This document shows positions 17,304 through 26,419 of a stretch of DNA of 64,000 nt, piece after piece. The stretch spans positions 310,001 through 374,000 of the forward strand of contig NC_009667.1 of assembly GCF_000017405.1 (NCBI RefSeq), given 5' to 3'. Each line of letters starts with the position of its first letter. Positions within the stretch are counted from its first letter, which is position 1. This DNA comes from Brucella anthropi ATCC 49188. GTDB taxonomy: Bacteria; Pseudomonadota; Alphaproteobacteria; Rhizobiales; Rhizobiaceae. A program made the translations under genes and the position numbers. The notes under the pieces were generated by a model. That model was not told the origin of the DNA, made no database searches, and saw only the letters and a list, made by a program, of their open reading frames with translations.

Positions 17304-17363
17304 AAATACCAAATTCACAATTGGGGGCGGACCGGGGAAAAGTCCGTCGTGAGGAGGAGAAGC

Positions 17364-18680
17364 ATGATGAGTTTCAAAACGTCCTGCCTGGCGGGAACGG
17401 CTCTACTGGCGTTGGCAATGGGTTCCGCTGGTGCGGCCGATTTGCCGGGTAAATTTGAAGGCGTGACGGTAAACGCCAAGCTGATCGGCGGTCAGCAATA
17501 TGAAGCGCTGTATTCGCGCATTGCCGAATGGGAAAAAGCGACCGGTGCCAAGGTCAACATCCTGTCCAAGAAGAACCACTTCGAACTGGACAAGGAAATC
17601 AAGTCGGACATCGCTTCTGGTTCGATCAACTGGTGCGTCGGCTCCAACCATTCGTCCTTTGCGCCGCAATATCCTGATCTCTATGCCGACCTGAATGGTT
17701 TGCTTCCATCGGGCGAAATCGAAGGTTTCGTGCCATCGGTGATCAAGGCTTCGACGCTTAACGACAAGCTGGTCATGCTGCCGCGCGCGCAGTTCGACGT
17801 CTCGGCGCTCTACTATCAGAAGAGCCTTTACGAAGACGACGCCAAGAAGACCGCGTTCAAGGAAAAATACGGCTACGATCTGGCACCGCCAAAGACCTGG
17901 AAAGAAGTTTCCGATCAGGCTGTGTTCTTTGCCGATCCACCGAATTTCTACGGCACGCAGTTTGCGGGCAAGGAAGAAGCCATTAATGGCCGCTTCTATG
18001 AAATGCTGGTCGCAGAAGGCGGCGAATATCTCAAGGACGGCAAGCCTGCTTTCAATTCTGAAGCCGGTGTCCGTGCGCTCGATTGGTTCGTTAATCTCTA
18101 CAAGGCCAAGGCCGTTCCTGCAGGCACCACCAACTATCTCTGGGATGAACTCGGCGCAGGCTTTGCTTCGGGCACCATTGCAATCAACCTGGATTGGCCG
18201 GGCTGGGCGACCTATTTCAACGATCCAAAGTCGTCGAAGGTCGCAGGCAATGTCGGTATCGTTCCGCCTCCGACAGGTTCTTCCGGCAAACGCACCGGCT
18301 GGTCGGGCCATCACGGCTTCTCGGTCACCGAATCCTGCGCCACCAAGGAAGCTGCTGCTTCGCTCGTCTGGTTCCTGACCAACGAAGATTCGCAGAAGCA
18401 GGAATCGGCTGCTGGCACGCTGCCAACCCGTACGGCTGTCTGGGATTATGTCATCGAACAGGCTGCTTCCGATCCATACAAGAAGGAAGTGCTCTCCGTG
18501 TTCCAGGAAACGGCAAAGACCGCTTTCCCGGTTCCGCAGACCCCTTCCTGGATCGAGATTTCCAACGCTGTTTATCCTGAGCTTCAGGCGGCGATCCTTG
18601 GCGACAAGACCTCACAGCAGGCGCTTGACGATGCAGCCAAGAAGGCAACGCAGATCCTTGAGGATGCTGGCGAACTCTAG
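17364..18680 (+). CDS. Sugar ABC importer periplasmic binding protein (family 1)
   Basis: This is a 438-residue MalE-like binding protein. The signal peptide (CLAGTALLALAMGSAGAA) ends about residue 24. The mature domain contains NAKLIGGQQYEALYSRIAEWEK, YYQKSLYEDDAKKTAFKEKYG, GLSLNLDW-like AINLDWPGWATYF and GWSGHHGFSV. The start is the ATG at 17364 behind GAGGAGGAG. A longer frame reaching back to 17283 lacks a ribosome site and would bury the signal peptide. It heads the plus-strand operon. The hairpin after its stop would let it be made in excess over the permeases. The substrate, probably L-fucose or a related deoxysugar, is inferred from the enzymes downstream. Confidence 0.9.
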   Translation: MMSFKTSCLAGTALLALAMGSAGAADLPGKFEGVTVNAKLIGGQQYEALYSRIAEWEKATGAKVNILSKKNHFELDKEIKSDIASGSINWCVGSNHSSFAPQYPDLYADLNGLLPSGEIEGFVPSVIKASTLNDKLVMLPRAQFDVSALYYQKSLYEDDAKKTAFKEKYGYDLAPPKTWKEVSDQAVFFADPPNFYGTQFAGKEEAINGRFYEMLVAEGGEYLKDGKPAFNSEAGVRALDWFVNLYKAKAVPAGTTNYLWDELGAGFASGTIAINLDWPGWATYFNDPKSSKVAGNVGIVPPPTGSSGKRTGWSGHHGFSVTESCATKEAAASLVWFLTNEDSQKQESAAGTLPTRTAVWDYVIEQAASDPYKKEVLSVFQETAKTAFPVPQTPSWIEISNAVYPELQAAILGDKTSQQALDDAAKKATQILEDAGEL

Positions 18681-18699
18681 TCTCGCTTTGTGACTTCAT

Positions 18700-18735
18700 G
18701 GCCCGCCTTTGGGAAACCAATTGGCGGGCCGTTTT
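18700..18735 (+). terminator. Attenuating hairpin between binding protein and permease genes
   Basis: A perfect 8-bp stem (18700-18707 with 18723-18730), containing the nested palindrome CCAATTGG in its 3' half, is followed by GTTTTG. It is probably a partial terminator or an mRNA 3' stabiliser, as is common after binding-protein genes. Confidence 0.6.
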
Positions 18736-18773
18736 GACAGGTTTTCTGGCTGATCCACCGCTTCGGAAGAACA

Positions 18774-19667
18774 ATGTTTAAACGAATTTCCCCGCCGGTT
18801 CTGCTTTTGCTTCCGGCCATTATCATCCTCGCAGCGGTGGTTCTGTTTCCCCTCGCGCTTTCGCTTTATTCAAGCTTCACGCCATTCCGGCTGACGCGCC
18901 CTGACAGCCTGTTCAACTTCATCGGCTTGCGCAATTATCAGCGTATCATGAGCGATTGGGTGTTCTGGGCTGCATTCATCCGCACGGTGATTTTCCTCAC
19001 CATCGCGCTCAATCTGGAAATGCTGCTCGGCCTTGGCTTGGCGCTGCTCATCAATAAGGCCACCCACGGTCAGCGTGTTTTGCGCACGCTGATGATGTTC
19101 CCGATGATGTTTTCGCCGGTTCTCGTCGGCTTCCAGTTCAAGTTCATGTTCAACGACAATATCGGTCTCGTGAACAATGCGCTGCAATCTCTGGGCATCA
19201 CCAGCCAGGCTATTCCATGGCTGATCGACGGCAATCTGGCGCTGTTTGCGATTTTGCTGGCAGAAGTCTGGATGTCGACCTCGGTGTTCGCGATCCTTAT
19301 TCTGGGCGGTCTTCTGTCCATGCCGCAGGACCCGGTTGAAGCCGCGCGCGTCGATGGCTGCACGCCATGGCAGACATTCCGCTATGTCATCTGGCCTTAT
19401 CTGATGCCGTTTGCTTTCATCGCAATGACTATCCGTTCGCTGGATGTGGCCCGTGCCTATGACATCGTGAAAATCATGACCGATGGTGGCCCGGCACGCC
19501 GAACCGAGCTGATCTGGACGCTGGTTGGACGCACCGCCTATTCGGATGCGCAGATGGGCTTGGCCAATGCCATGGCCTATGTCGCGATCCTGCTCTCGAT
19601 CCTCTTCACCGTAATGTTCTTCCGCAAGCTTGCAGCCGCACGCGCGCAAATTGGAGCGGAGTGGTAA
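18774..19667 (+). CDS. Sugar ABC importer permease, MalF type
   Basis: This is a 297-residue inner-membrane permease with six predicted hydrophobic segments. The coupling motif EAARVDGCTPWQTFRYVIWPYLMP sits near residues 190-215, typical of the MalF/UgpA group. It follows the binding-protein gene after an attenuating hairpin. The next permease begins three bases after its stop codon. With the second permease and the ATPase it forms a sugar-type importer for the deoxysugar block. Confidence 0.9.
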   Translation: MFKRISPPVLLLLPAIIILAAVVLFPLALSLYSSFTPFRLTRPDSLFNFIGLRNYQRIMSDWVFWAAFIRTVIFLTIALNLEMLLGLGLALLINKATHGQRVLRTLMMFPMMFSPVLVGFQFKFMFNDNIGLVNNALQSLGITSQAIPWLIDGNLALFAILLAEVWMSTSVFAILILGGLLSMPQDPVEAARVDGCTPWQTFRYVIWPYLMPFAFIAMTIRSLDVARAYDIVKIMTDGGPARRTELIWTLVGRTAYSDAQMGLANAMAYVAILLSILFTVMFFRKLAAARAQIGAEW

Positions 19668-19669
19668 TC

Positions 19670-20548
19670 ATGGCATCAACAACGCTCTCCAATAACCAGC
19701 ATCGTCTGCTGCGTCGCGTCAAGAAAGTCGCCTATCTTATCGGCCTGTTTCTCGCGATGGCGATCATTTGCCTGCCCGGTCTGTGGATCGTGCTGTCCTC
19801 GCTGCGTCCGCCGGTTGAAATCATGGCAAAGCCGCCGGTCTGGATTCCGCAGGAAATCACGCTTGATGCTTATTATGCGATGTTCTCAGGCGCAGGCGGC
19901 GGCGGTATTCCTGTCTGGGATTATTTCCGCAACTCGCTGATTATCTCGGTCACATCCACCATCATCGCACTGATTGTCGGCGTTTCGGGTGGCTATGCCT
20001 TCGCGCGCTTTCGCTTCTGGGGCAAGTCGACAACCTTCCTCGGCCTCATGCTGACGCGCTCGGTGCCGGGCATTGCCCTGTCGCTGCCGCTCTTCATGCT
20101 CTATTCGCGCATCGGCATCATCGACACGCATTTTGGTCTCATCGTCACCTATGTGGCGCTCAATGTGCCATTCACGATCTGGCTGATCGACGGTTTTTTC
20201 CGTCAGGTGCCGAAGGATCTGGCGGAAGCAGCCCAGATTGACGGCTGCACACGCTGGCAGGCCTTCTGGCAGGTGGAGTTTCCACTCGCTGGTCCCGGCA
20301 TTGCGACCGCAGGCATCTTTGCCTTCCTCACTTCATGGAACGAATATGCGCTGGCTTCCCAGCTCACCCGCTCGGTCAATTCCAAGACCCTTCCTGTTGG
20401 TCTTCTTGATTACACCGCTGAATTCACCATCGACTGGCGCGGCATGTGTGCGCTGGCGGTCGTGATGATTATTCCGGCGCTGACCCTCACATTCATCGTC
20501 CAGAAGCATCTTGTTGCTGGTCTGACGTTCGGCGCGGTTAAAGGTTGA
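19670..20548 (+). CDS. Sugar ABC importer permease, MalG type
   Basis: This is a 292-residue partner permease with six hydrophobic segments. It has the MalG/UgpE coupling motif EAAQIDGCTRWQAFWQVEFPLAGPG and the C-terminal signature AGLTFGAVKG. The ATG at 19670 is preferred to a GTG nine bases upstream because GGAGCGGAG is correctly spaced. It is followed after six bases by the ATPase gene. Confidence 0.9.
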   Translation: MASTTLSNNQHRLLRRVKKVAYLIGLFLAMAIICLPGLWIVLSSLRPPVEIMAKPPVWIPQEITLDAYYAMFSGAGGGGIPVWDYFRNSLIISVTSTIIALIVGVSGGYAFARFRFWGKSTTFLGLMLTRSVPGIALSLPLFMLYSRIGIIDTHFGLIVTYVALNVPFTIWLIDGFFRQVPKDLAEAAQIDGCTRWQAFWQVEFPLAGPGIATAGIFAFLTSWNEYALASQLTRSVNSKTLPVGLLDYTAEFTIDWRGMCALAVVMIIPALTLTFIVQKHLVAGLTFGAVKG

Positions 20549-20554
20549 TATAAA

Positions 20555-21646
<1,092 letters not shown>

Positions 21647-21648
21647 TT

Positions 21649-22764
21649 ATGGCGCGTATTGAAAAAGTCGAACTGCGCATGGTCGACCTTCCGCCGAAGG
21701 TCAAGCGTACCGATGCGATCCAGAGCTTTGTCAGTCAGGAAACGCCGATTGTTACCATCACCGACAGTGATGGTGCGGTGGGTACGGGCTACAGCTACAC
21801 CATCGGCACCGGCGGCTCGTCCGTCATGCGCCTGTTGAGCGATCATCTGGTGCCGCTTATCCTGAATGAGGATGCGGATTGTATCGAGGCGATCTGGCGC
21901 AAGCTCGAATTTGCTACCCACGCCACAACTATCGGTCCGATTACCGCTTTGGCGCTTGCTGCGATTGATACGGCACTCTGGGATTTGCGTGCGAAGAAGC
22001 AGAACCTGCCGCTGTGGAAGCTGGCAGGCGGCGCCAAGGAAAGCTGCCCGCTTTACACGACCGAAGGTGGCTGGCTGCATATCGAGAAAGAAGCGCTGGT
22101 CGAGGATGCGTTGCAAGCCAAAGCCAAGGGCTTTTCCGGTTCTAAGGTGAAGATTGGCAAGCCGCATGGTTCGGAAGACTATGCGCGTCTTTCGGCTGTT
22201 CGTGCGGCCGTGGGTGACGGCTTTGAGATCATGACCGACTGCAATCAGGGCTTTACAGTCGACGAATCCATTCGTCGTGCCGAGCGCCTGAAAGAACTTG
22301 ATCTCGCTTGGATTGAAGAGCCGCTTCCGGCGGATGATCTTGATGGCCATATCCGCCTGACCCGTTCCACACCAACACCTATTGCAGTGGGTGAATCGAT
22401 CTATTCGATCCGCCATTTCCGCGAATATATGCAGAAGGGCGCTTGCTCCATCGTGCAGGTGGATGTGGCGCGTATCGGCGGCATCACGCCATGGCTGAAA
22501 GTGGCACATGCCGCAGAAGCTTTTGATATTCCCGTCTGCCCGCACTTCTTGATGGAACTGCATGTCAGCCTCACCTGTGCCGTTCAGAACGGGCGCTATG
22601 TCGAATATATCCCGCAGCTTGATGACCTGACCACCAAGGGCATGGAAATTCGTGATGGCCACGCCATTGCACCATCAGAACCCGGCATTGGTATTTCGTG
22701 GGATTGGGATGCCGTGCGCGCGCGCTCCGTTTCCGAATTCACCCGCGAGATCGTGAGATCGTAA
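21649..22764 (+). CDS. Enolase-superfamily acid-sugar dehydratase or racemase (mandelate racemase group)
   Basis: This 371-residue enzyme has the complete catalytic set of the mandelate racemase subgroup: a lysine pair K166/K168 in GSKVKIG, metal ligands D197 (MTDCNQGF), E223 (WIEEPLP) and E249 (AVGESIYS), and H299 in VCPHFLMELH. These residues abstract the proton alpha to a carboxylate of an acid sugar. It is a second such enzyme in the block, besides the L-fuconate dehydratase at 26420, and is much shorter. It may act on a stereoisomer (a galactonate, rhamnonate or similar acid), but the specificity cannot be told. Its stop overlaps the mutarotase start by one base. Confidence 0.85.
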   Translation: MARIEKVELRMVDLPPKVKRTDAIQSFVSQETPIVTITDSDGAVGTGYSYTIGTGGSSVMRLLSDHLVPLILNEDADCIEAIWRKLEFATHATTIGPITALALAAIDTALWDLRAKKQNLPLWKLAGGAKESCPLYTTEGGWLHIEKEALVEDALQAKAKGFSGSKVKIGKPHGSEDYARLSAVRAAVGDGFEIMTDCNQGFTVDESIRRAERLKELDLAWIEEPLPADDLDGHIRLTRSTPTPIAVGESIYSIRHFREYMQKGACSIVQVDVARIGGITPWLKVAHAAEAFDIPVCPHFLMELHVSLTCAVQNGRYVEYIPQLDDLTTKGMEIRDGHAIAPSEPGIGISWDWDAVRARSVSEFTREIVRS

Positions 22765-23096
22765 TGGTTCAGAGAATGGGCATGGTGATCGGGCTGAAGC
22801 CTGAAAAGATCGCAGAATATAAAAAGCTGCACGCGAGCGTGTGGCCGGAAATTCTGGCACTCATTTCGCAGTGCAACATCACCAATTATACGATCTTTCT
22901 CAAAGAGCCGGAAAACCTGCTTTTTGGCACATGGGACTATGTAGGCGCCGACTTTGAAGCCGACATGAAGAAGATGGCCGATAACCCGAAAAATCAGGAA
23001 TGGTGGTCCGTCTGTATGCCATGCCAGAAACCGCTTGAAACCCGTAAAGAGGGTGAGTGGTGGGCCATGATGGAGGAGGTTTTCCATCATGACTGA
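22764..23096 (+). CDS. L-rhamnose/L-fucose mutarotase family protein (RhaM type)
   Basis: This 110-residue protein is of the RhaM family, which interconverts the alpha and beta anomers of L-rhamnose or L-fucose before dehydrogenation. The family pattern is seen in GMVIGLKPEKIAEYKKLHA, the histidine of YKKLHASVWPEIL, NYTIFLKEPENLLFGTWDYVG and the closing tryptophan pair EGEWWAMMEEVFH. The ATG at 22764 overlaps the previous stop (TAATG) and gives the normal family length. A longer frame upstream is only enolase-gene shadow. The downstream gene overlaps by 8 bases. Confidence 0.88.
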   Translation: MVQRMGMVIGLKPEKIAEYKKLHASVWPEILALISQCNITNYTIFLKEPENLLFGTWDYVGADFEADMKKMADNPKNQEWWSVCMPCQKPLETRKEGEWWAMMEEVFHHD

Positions 23097-24168
23097 GGCC
23101 TTTGATCCGAAAACCCTGCGTCAGTGGTGGGCCAAACCCACACAGCCAAAGCCTATCGTGATTTTCGGTGCAGGCAGTATCGTCTGTGACGCGCATCTGC
23201 CCGCTTATCAAAAGGGCGGCTTTGCGGTTGCTGGTATTTTCGATCCCAATCTGGACAAGGCATCGGCACTTGCCGACCAATGGGGCGTGAAGGTTTTTGG
23301 AAGTCTTGAAGAGGCGCTTGCGGTTGAAGGCGCGATCTTCGATCTGGCAACGCCGCCTTCTGCTCATGCTTCGATCCTCGCGCAATTGCCGGAAGGTGCG
23401 GCTGTTCTGATCCAGAAGCCGATGGGCAGCGATCTAGCCGCGGCAACGGAAATTCTGAAAGTTTGCCGTGCGCGCAATCTCAAAGCTGCGGTCAATTTCC
23501 AGCTACGCTTTGCGCCAATGATGTTGGCACTTTACGATGCCGTCGATAAGGGCTTGCTCGGTGAAGTCGTGGATTTCGACGCATGGCTCGCGCTTGCCAC
23601 GCCTTGGGGCCTTTGGCCGTTCCTGAAAGGTCTGCCACGCATCGAGATTGCCATGCATTCGATCCATTATCTCGATTTCGTGCGCGGTCTGCTCGGCAAT
23701 CCGCAAGGTGTTCACGCCAAGACCATCGGGCATCCAAACCACGAAGTCGCCCAGACGCGCACGGCCGCAATCCTCGATTATGGCAACCGCGTGCGTTGTG
23801 CATTGTCGATCAATCATGACCATGATTTTGGCCGTAAATTTCAAGCCTGCGAGTTCCGTATCTGCGGCACCGAAGGTGCTGCCTATGTGAAACTTGGCGT
23901 CAATCTCGATTATCCGCGTGGCGAACCGGACGAGCTTTGGATCAAGCCAAAGGGCGCGGACGACTGGGTGCAGGTCGTGCTTCAAGGCGCTTGGTTCCCG
24001 GATGCATTCTTAAACCGCATGGCACAGTTGCAGCGTTTCGCGACTGGCGAAGACGCTGAACTTATCGGCTCGGTCGAAGATGCGTGGCACACCATGGCGC
24101 TGGTCGAGGCCGCCTATCAGTCGAGCGCTGCGCCTGCCACGCCGCTTGCCGCAAAACTGGAGGTCTGA
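23089..24168 (+). CDS. Gfo/Idh/MocA-family oxidoreductase, candidate deoxysugar dehydrogenase
   Basis: This is a 359-residue NAD(P)-dependent enzyme. The nucleotide-binding domain starts with [21 protein letters not shown], and the catalytic lysine lies in [11 protein letters not shown], the usual EKP-like site in a QKP form. The C-terminal domain shows [16 protein letters not shown]. In the pathway it could oxidise the sugar to its lactone, because no other sugar 1-dehydrogenase is present in the block. The known L-fucose dehydrogenases of this route are from other families, so this is an inference. The gene overlaps the mutarotase gene by 8 bases. Confidence 0.8.
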   Translation: MTEAFDPKTLRQWWAKPTQPKPIVIFGAGSIVCDAHLPAYQKGGFAVAGIFDPNLDKASALADQWGVKVFGSLEEALAVEGAIFDLATPPSAHASILAQLPEGAAVLIQKPMGSDLAAATEILKVCRARNLKAAVNFQLRFAPMMLALYDAVDKGLLGEVVDFDAWLALATPWGLWPFLKGLPRIEIAMHSIHYLDFVRGLLGNPQGVHAKTIGHPNHEVAQTRTAAILDYGNRVRCALSINHDHDFGRKFQACEFRICGTEGAAYVKLGVNLDYPRGEPDELWIKPKGADDWVQVVLQGAWFPDAFLNRMAQLQRFATGEDAELIGSVEDAWHTMALVEAAYQSSAAPATPLAAKLEV

Positions 24169-24170
24169 TT

Positions 24171-24617
24171 ATGGCCGAACAGAAAATCTACTACGAAGAT
24201 TATGAAATGAACCATGTGCGCCTCACCACGGGCCGCACCATCACCGAAACGGATTTCGTGGTTCATGCCGGGCATACGGGTGATTTCTTTCCACACCATA
24301 TGGATGCGGAGTTTGCCAAGACCCTGCCGGGTGGTCAGCGCATTGCCCACGGCACAATGATCTTTGCAATTGGTGTCGGATTGACCGCAACGCTGATCAA
24401 TCCGGTTGCATTTTCCTATGGTTATGATCGTCTGCGGTTTATTCGCCCGGTTCATATCGGAGATACGATCCGCACGCGCGTGACAATCAGCGCCAAGGAA
24501 GATGACCCGAAGAGGGCCAATATGGGCCGCGTTACCGAGCGGTGCGAAGTGCTTAATCAGCGGGATGAAGTGGTGCTGGCTTGCGACCACATCCTGCTTG
24601 TCGAACGGAAGGCTTGA
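24171..24617 (+). CDS. MaoC-type hot-dog hydratase
   Basis: This 148-residue single hot-dog domain protein of the MaoC family has the active-site region [12 protein letters not shown] (Asp and His of the hydratase dyad) and the family strand [16 protein letters not shown]. The family hydrates 2-enoyl-CoA compounds reversibly. The ATG at 24171 is two bases after the previous stop. The longer frame upstream is shadow. A CoA-ester hydratase has no step in the standard fuconate route. With the CoA-transferase at 13174 it hints at an acyl-CoA side branch. Confidence 0.85.
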   Translation: MAEQKIYYEDYEMNHVRLTTGRTITETDFVVHAGHTGDFFPHHMDAEFAKTLPGGQRIAHGTMIFAIGVGLTATLINPVAFSYGYDRLRFIRPVHIGDTIRTRVTISAKEDDPKRANMGRVTERCEVLNQRDEVVLACDHILLVERKA

Positions 24618-24619
24618 AA

Positions 24620-25354
24620 ATGACGATACGATTTGATGGAAAAACCGCACTGGTGACAGCCGCCGCTCAGGGCATTGGCCGTGCAAGTGCGCTGGCTTTT
24701 GCGGAAGCTGGCGCCAAGGTCTATGCGACCGACATCAACGAGGCCGCACTCAAGGAAATCGAAGGCGTTTCGGGCATTATCACCCGCAAGCTCAACGTGC
24801 TTGACGAGGCGGAAGTGAAGGCAGCGGTCGCCGAGATCGGTCAGGTCGATATCCTGTTCAACTGCGCGGGCGTTGTCCATGGCGGCTCAATCCTTGAGAT
24901 GAAGGACGAAGACCTCGACTTTGCCGTCAATCTCAACGTCAAGGCCATGATCCGCACCATTCGCGCCGTGCTGCCGGGAATGCTGGAACGCAAGGACGGT
25001 TCTATCGTCAACATGGCGTCGGTCGCTTCGAGCGTGAAGGGCGTGCCGAACCGCTTTGCCTATGGCGTCACCAAGGCGGCGGTCATAGGCCTCACCAAGG
25101 CTGTCGCTGCCGACTACGTTGCCAAGGGCATCCGCTGCAACGCCATCTGCCCCGGTACGGTTGAAAGCCCGTCGCTTCAGGACCGTCTGCGTGCGCAGGG
25201 CGATTATGAAGAACAGCGCGCAGCCTTCATCGCGCGTCAGCCAATTGGCCGTATCGGCCAGCCGGAAGAAATCGCCGATCTCGCGGTCTATCTCGCAGGT
25301 GCCACGTACACCACCGGTCAGGCTTATAACATCGATGGTGGCTGGACGATCTAG
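24620..25354 (+). CDS. SDR dehydrogenase, probable 2-keto-3-deoxy-L-fuconate dehydrogenase
   Basis: This 244-residue short-chain dehydrogenase has a cofactor motif TAAAQGIGRA, the NAD-selecting Asp of YATDINEAAL, the NCAG motif, catalytic Ser in NMASVASSVKG, and Tyr/Lys in YGVTKAAVIGLTKAVAADY. The TAAAQGIG variant and the SVASSVKGVPNR stretch are shared with the DHRS6/BDH2-like group, which contains the bacterial 2-keto-3-deoxy-L-fuconate dehydrogenase. It would form 2,4-diketo-3-deoxy-L-fuconate, the substrate of the FAH-type hydrolase encoded next. The ATG at 24620 lies two bases after the MaoC stop. Its stop codon is the first part of a long palindrome. Confidence 0.85.
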   Translation: MTIRFDGKTALVTAAAQGIGRASALAFAEAGAKVYATDINEAALKEIEGVSGIITRKLNVLDEAEVKAAVAEIGQVDILFNCAGVVHGGSILEMKDEDLDFAVNLNVKAMIRTIRAVLPGMLERKDGSIVNMASVASSVKGVPNRFAYGVTKAAVIGLTKAVAADYVAKGIRCNAICPGTVESPSLQDRLRAQGDYEEQRAAFIARQPIGRIGQPEEIADLAVYLAGATYTTGQAYNIDGGWTI

Positions 25355-25497
25355 AGCTATCGCTATTCAGGCTCTGGCGGCCTGCAAACGGTATTCTTCT
25401 GCGCTTCCGGTGCTCATGTACCTTTAAGTACATTCCGCTCCGGTTCTCGAAAAACACCATTTTCGGCACGCCATAACCTGAATTTCGACAGCTCTAG
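25351..25497. repeat. 147-bp intergenic palindromic element, copy B
   Basis: The outer arms CTAGAGCT and AGCTCTAG pair perfectly, then ATTCAGG with CCTGAAT and TGGCG with CGCCA. The left arm begins inside the stop codon of the SDR gene. The core GTGCTCATGTACCTTTAAG and the right flank TCCGCTCCGGTTCTCGAAAA match copy A at 12323-12466, while the outer arms of the two copies are unrelated yet self-complementary. Confidence 0.85.
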
Positions 25498-25540
25498 GCA
25501 TTCCACCGCCACCAATTCCATCCCCACAAGGAGTAATCTC

Positions 25541-26386
25541 ATGAAATTTCTTCGCTATGGCGAAACCGGTCAGGAAAAGCCGGGCCTTCTCGATGCGGAC
25601 GGCAATATCCGTGATCTTTCCGCCCATGTAGGCGATCTTTCCGGCGCGGCTCTGACCCCGGATGCACTGGCCAAGCTCGGTGCGATCGATATCAATTCGT
25701 TGCCGAAGGTCGAAGGCAACCCACGTCTCGGTCCATGCGTTGCAGGCACCGGCAAGTTCATCTGCATTGGCCTCAACTATGCTGATCACGCTGCAGAATC
25801 CGGCATGGCCGTTCCGCCAGAACCAGTTATCTTCATGAAGGCCACCTCGGCCATCGTTGGCCCGAACGACGATCTGCTCATCCCGCGCGGTTCGGAAAAG
25901 ACCGACTGGGAGGTCGAACTCGGCATCGTTATCGGCAAGACCGCGAAATATGTTTCGGAAGATGATGCGCTTGATTATGTCGCGGGCTACTGCACACTGC
26001 ACGACGTCTCGGAACGCGCTTTCCAGATCGAGCGCGCCGGTCAGTGGACCAAGGGCAAATCCTGCGACACGTTCGGCCCGACCGGCCCATGGCTGGTGAC
26101 GAAGGACGAGGTTGCCGATCCGCAGAACCTTGGCATGTGGCTCAAGGTCAATGGCGAAACCATGCAGGACGGCTCGACCAAGACCATGGTCTATGGCGTA
26201 CGCCACCTCGTTTCCTATCTCTCGCAGTTCATGTCTTTGCAGCCGGGCGATATCATCTCCACCGGCACGCCTCCTGGCGTTGGCATGGGCATGAAGCCAC
26301 CGCGCTATCTCAAGGCTGGCGATGTTGTCGAACTCGGCATTGAAGGTCTCGGCACGCAGAAGCAGAACGTGCGCGCTGACGTTTAA
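25541..26386 (+). CDS. FAH-family hydrolase, probable 2,4-diketo-3-deoxy-L-fuconate hydrolase
   Basis: This 281-residue member of the fumarylacetoacetate hydrolase family has the metal-binding acidic set in DWEVELGIVIG and in HDVSERAFQIERAG, and the conserved end PGDIISTGTPPGVGMG. It cleaves a C-C bond of 2,4-diketo-3-deoxy acids. For the fuconate form the products are pyruvate and L-lactate. The ATG at 25541 has AAGGAGTAATCTC in front. It is separated from the SDR gene by the palindrome and followed after 33 bases by L-fuconate dehydratase. Confidence 0.88.
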   Translation: MKFLRYGETGQEKPGLLDADGNIRDLSAHVGDLSGAALTPDALAKLGAIDINSLPKVEGNPRLGPCVAGTGKFICIGLNYADHAAESGMAVPPEPVIFMKATSAIVGPNDDLLIPRGSEKTDWEVELGIVIGKTAKYVSEDDALDYVAGYCTLHDVSERAFQIERAGQWTKGKSCDTFGPTGPWLVTKDEVADPQNLGMWLKVNGETMQDGSTKTMVYGVRHLVSYLSQFMSLQPGDIISTGTPPGVGMGMKPPRYLKAGDVVELGIEGLGTQKQNVRADV

Positions 26387-26419
26387 TTTTTTTGAGCATG
26401 CTCTGATCACGGATAAATC

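Noticed and set aside
17283..17363. Upstream start for the importer binding protein
   Set aside because: It would place 27 polar residues before the signal peptide and lacks a ribosome site, whereas GAGGAGGAG stands before the ATG at 17364.
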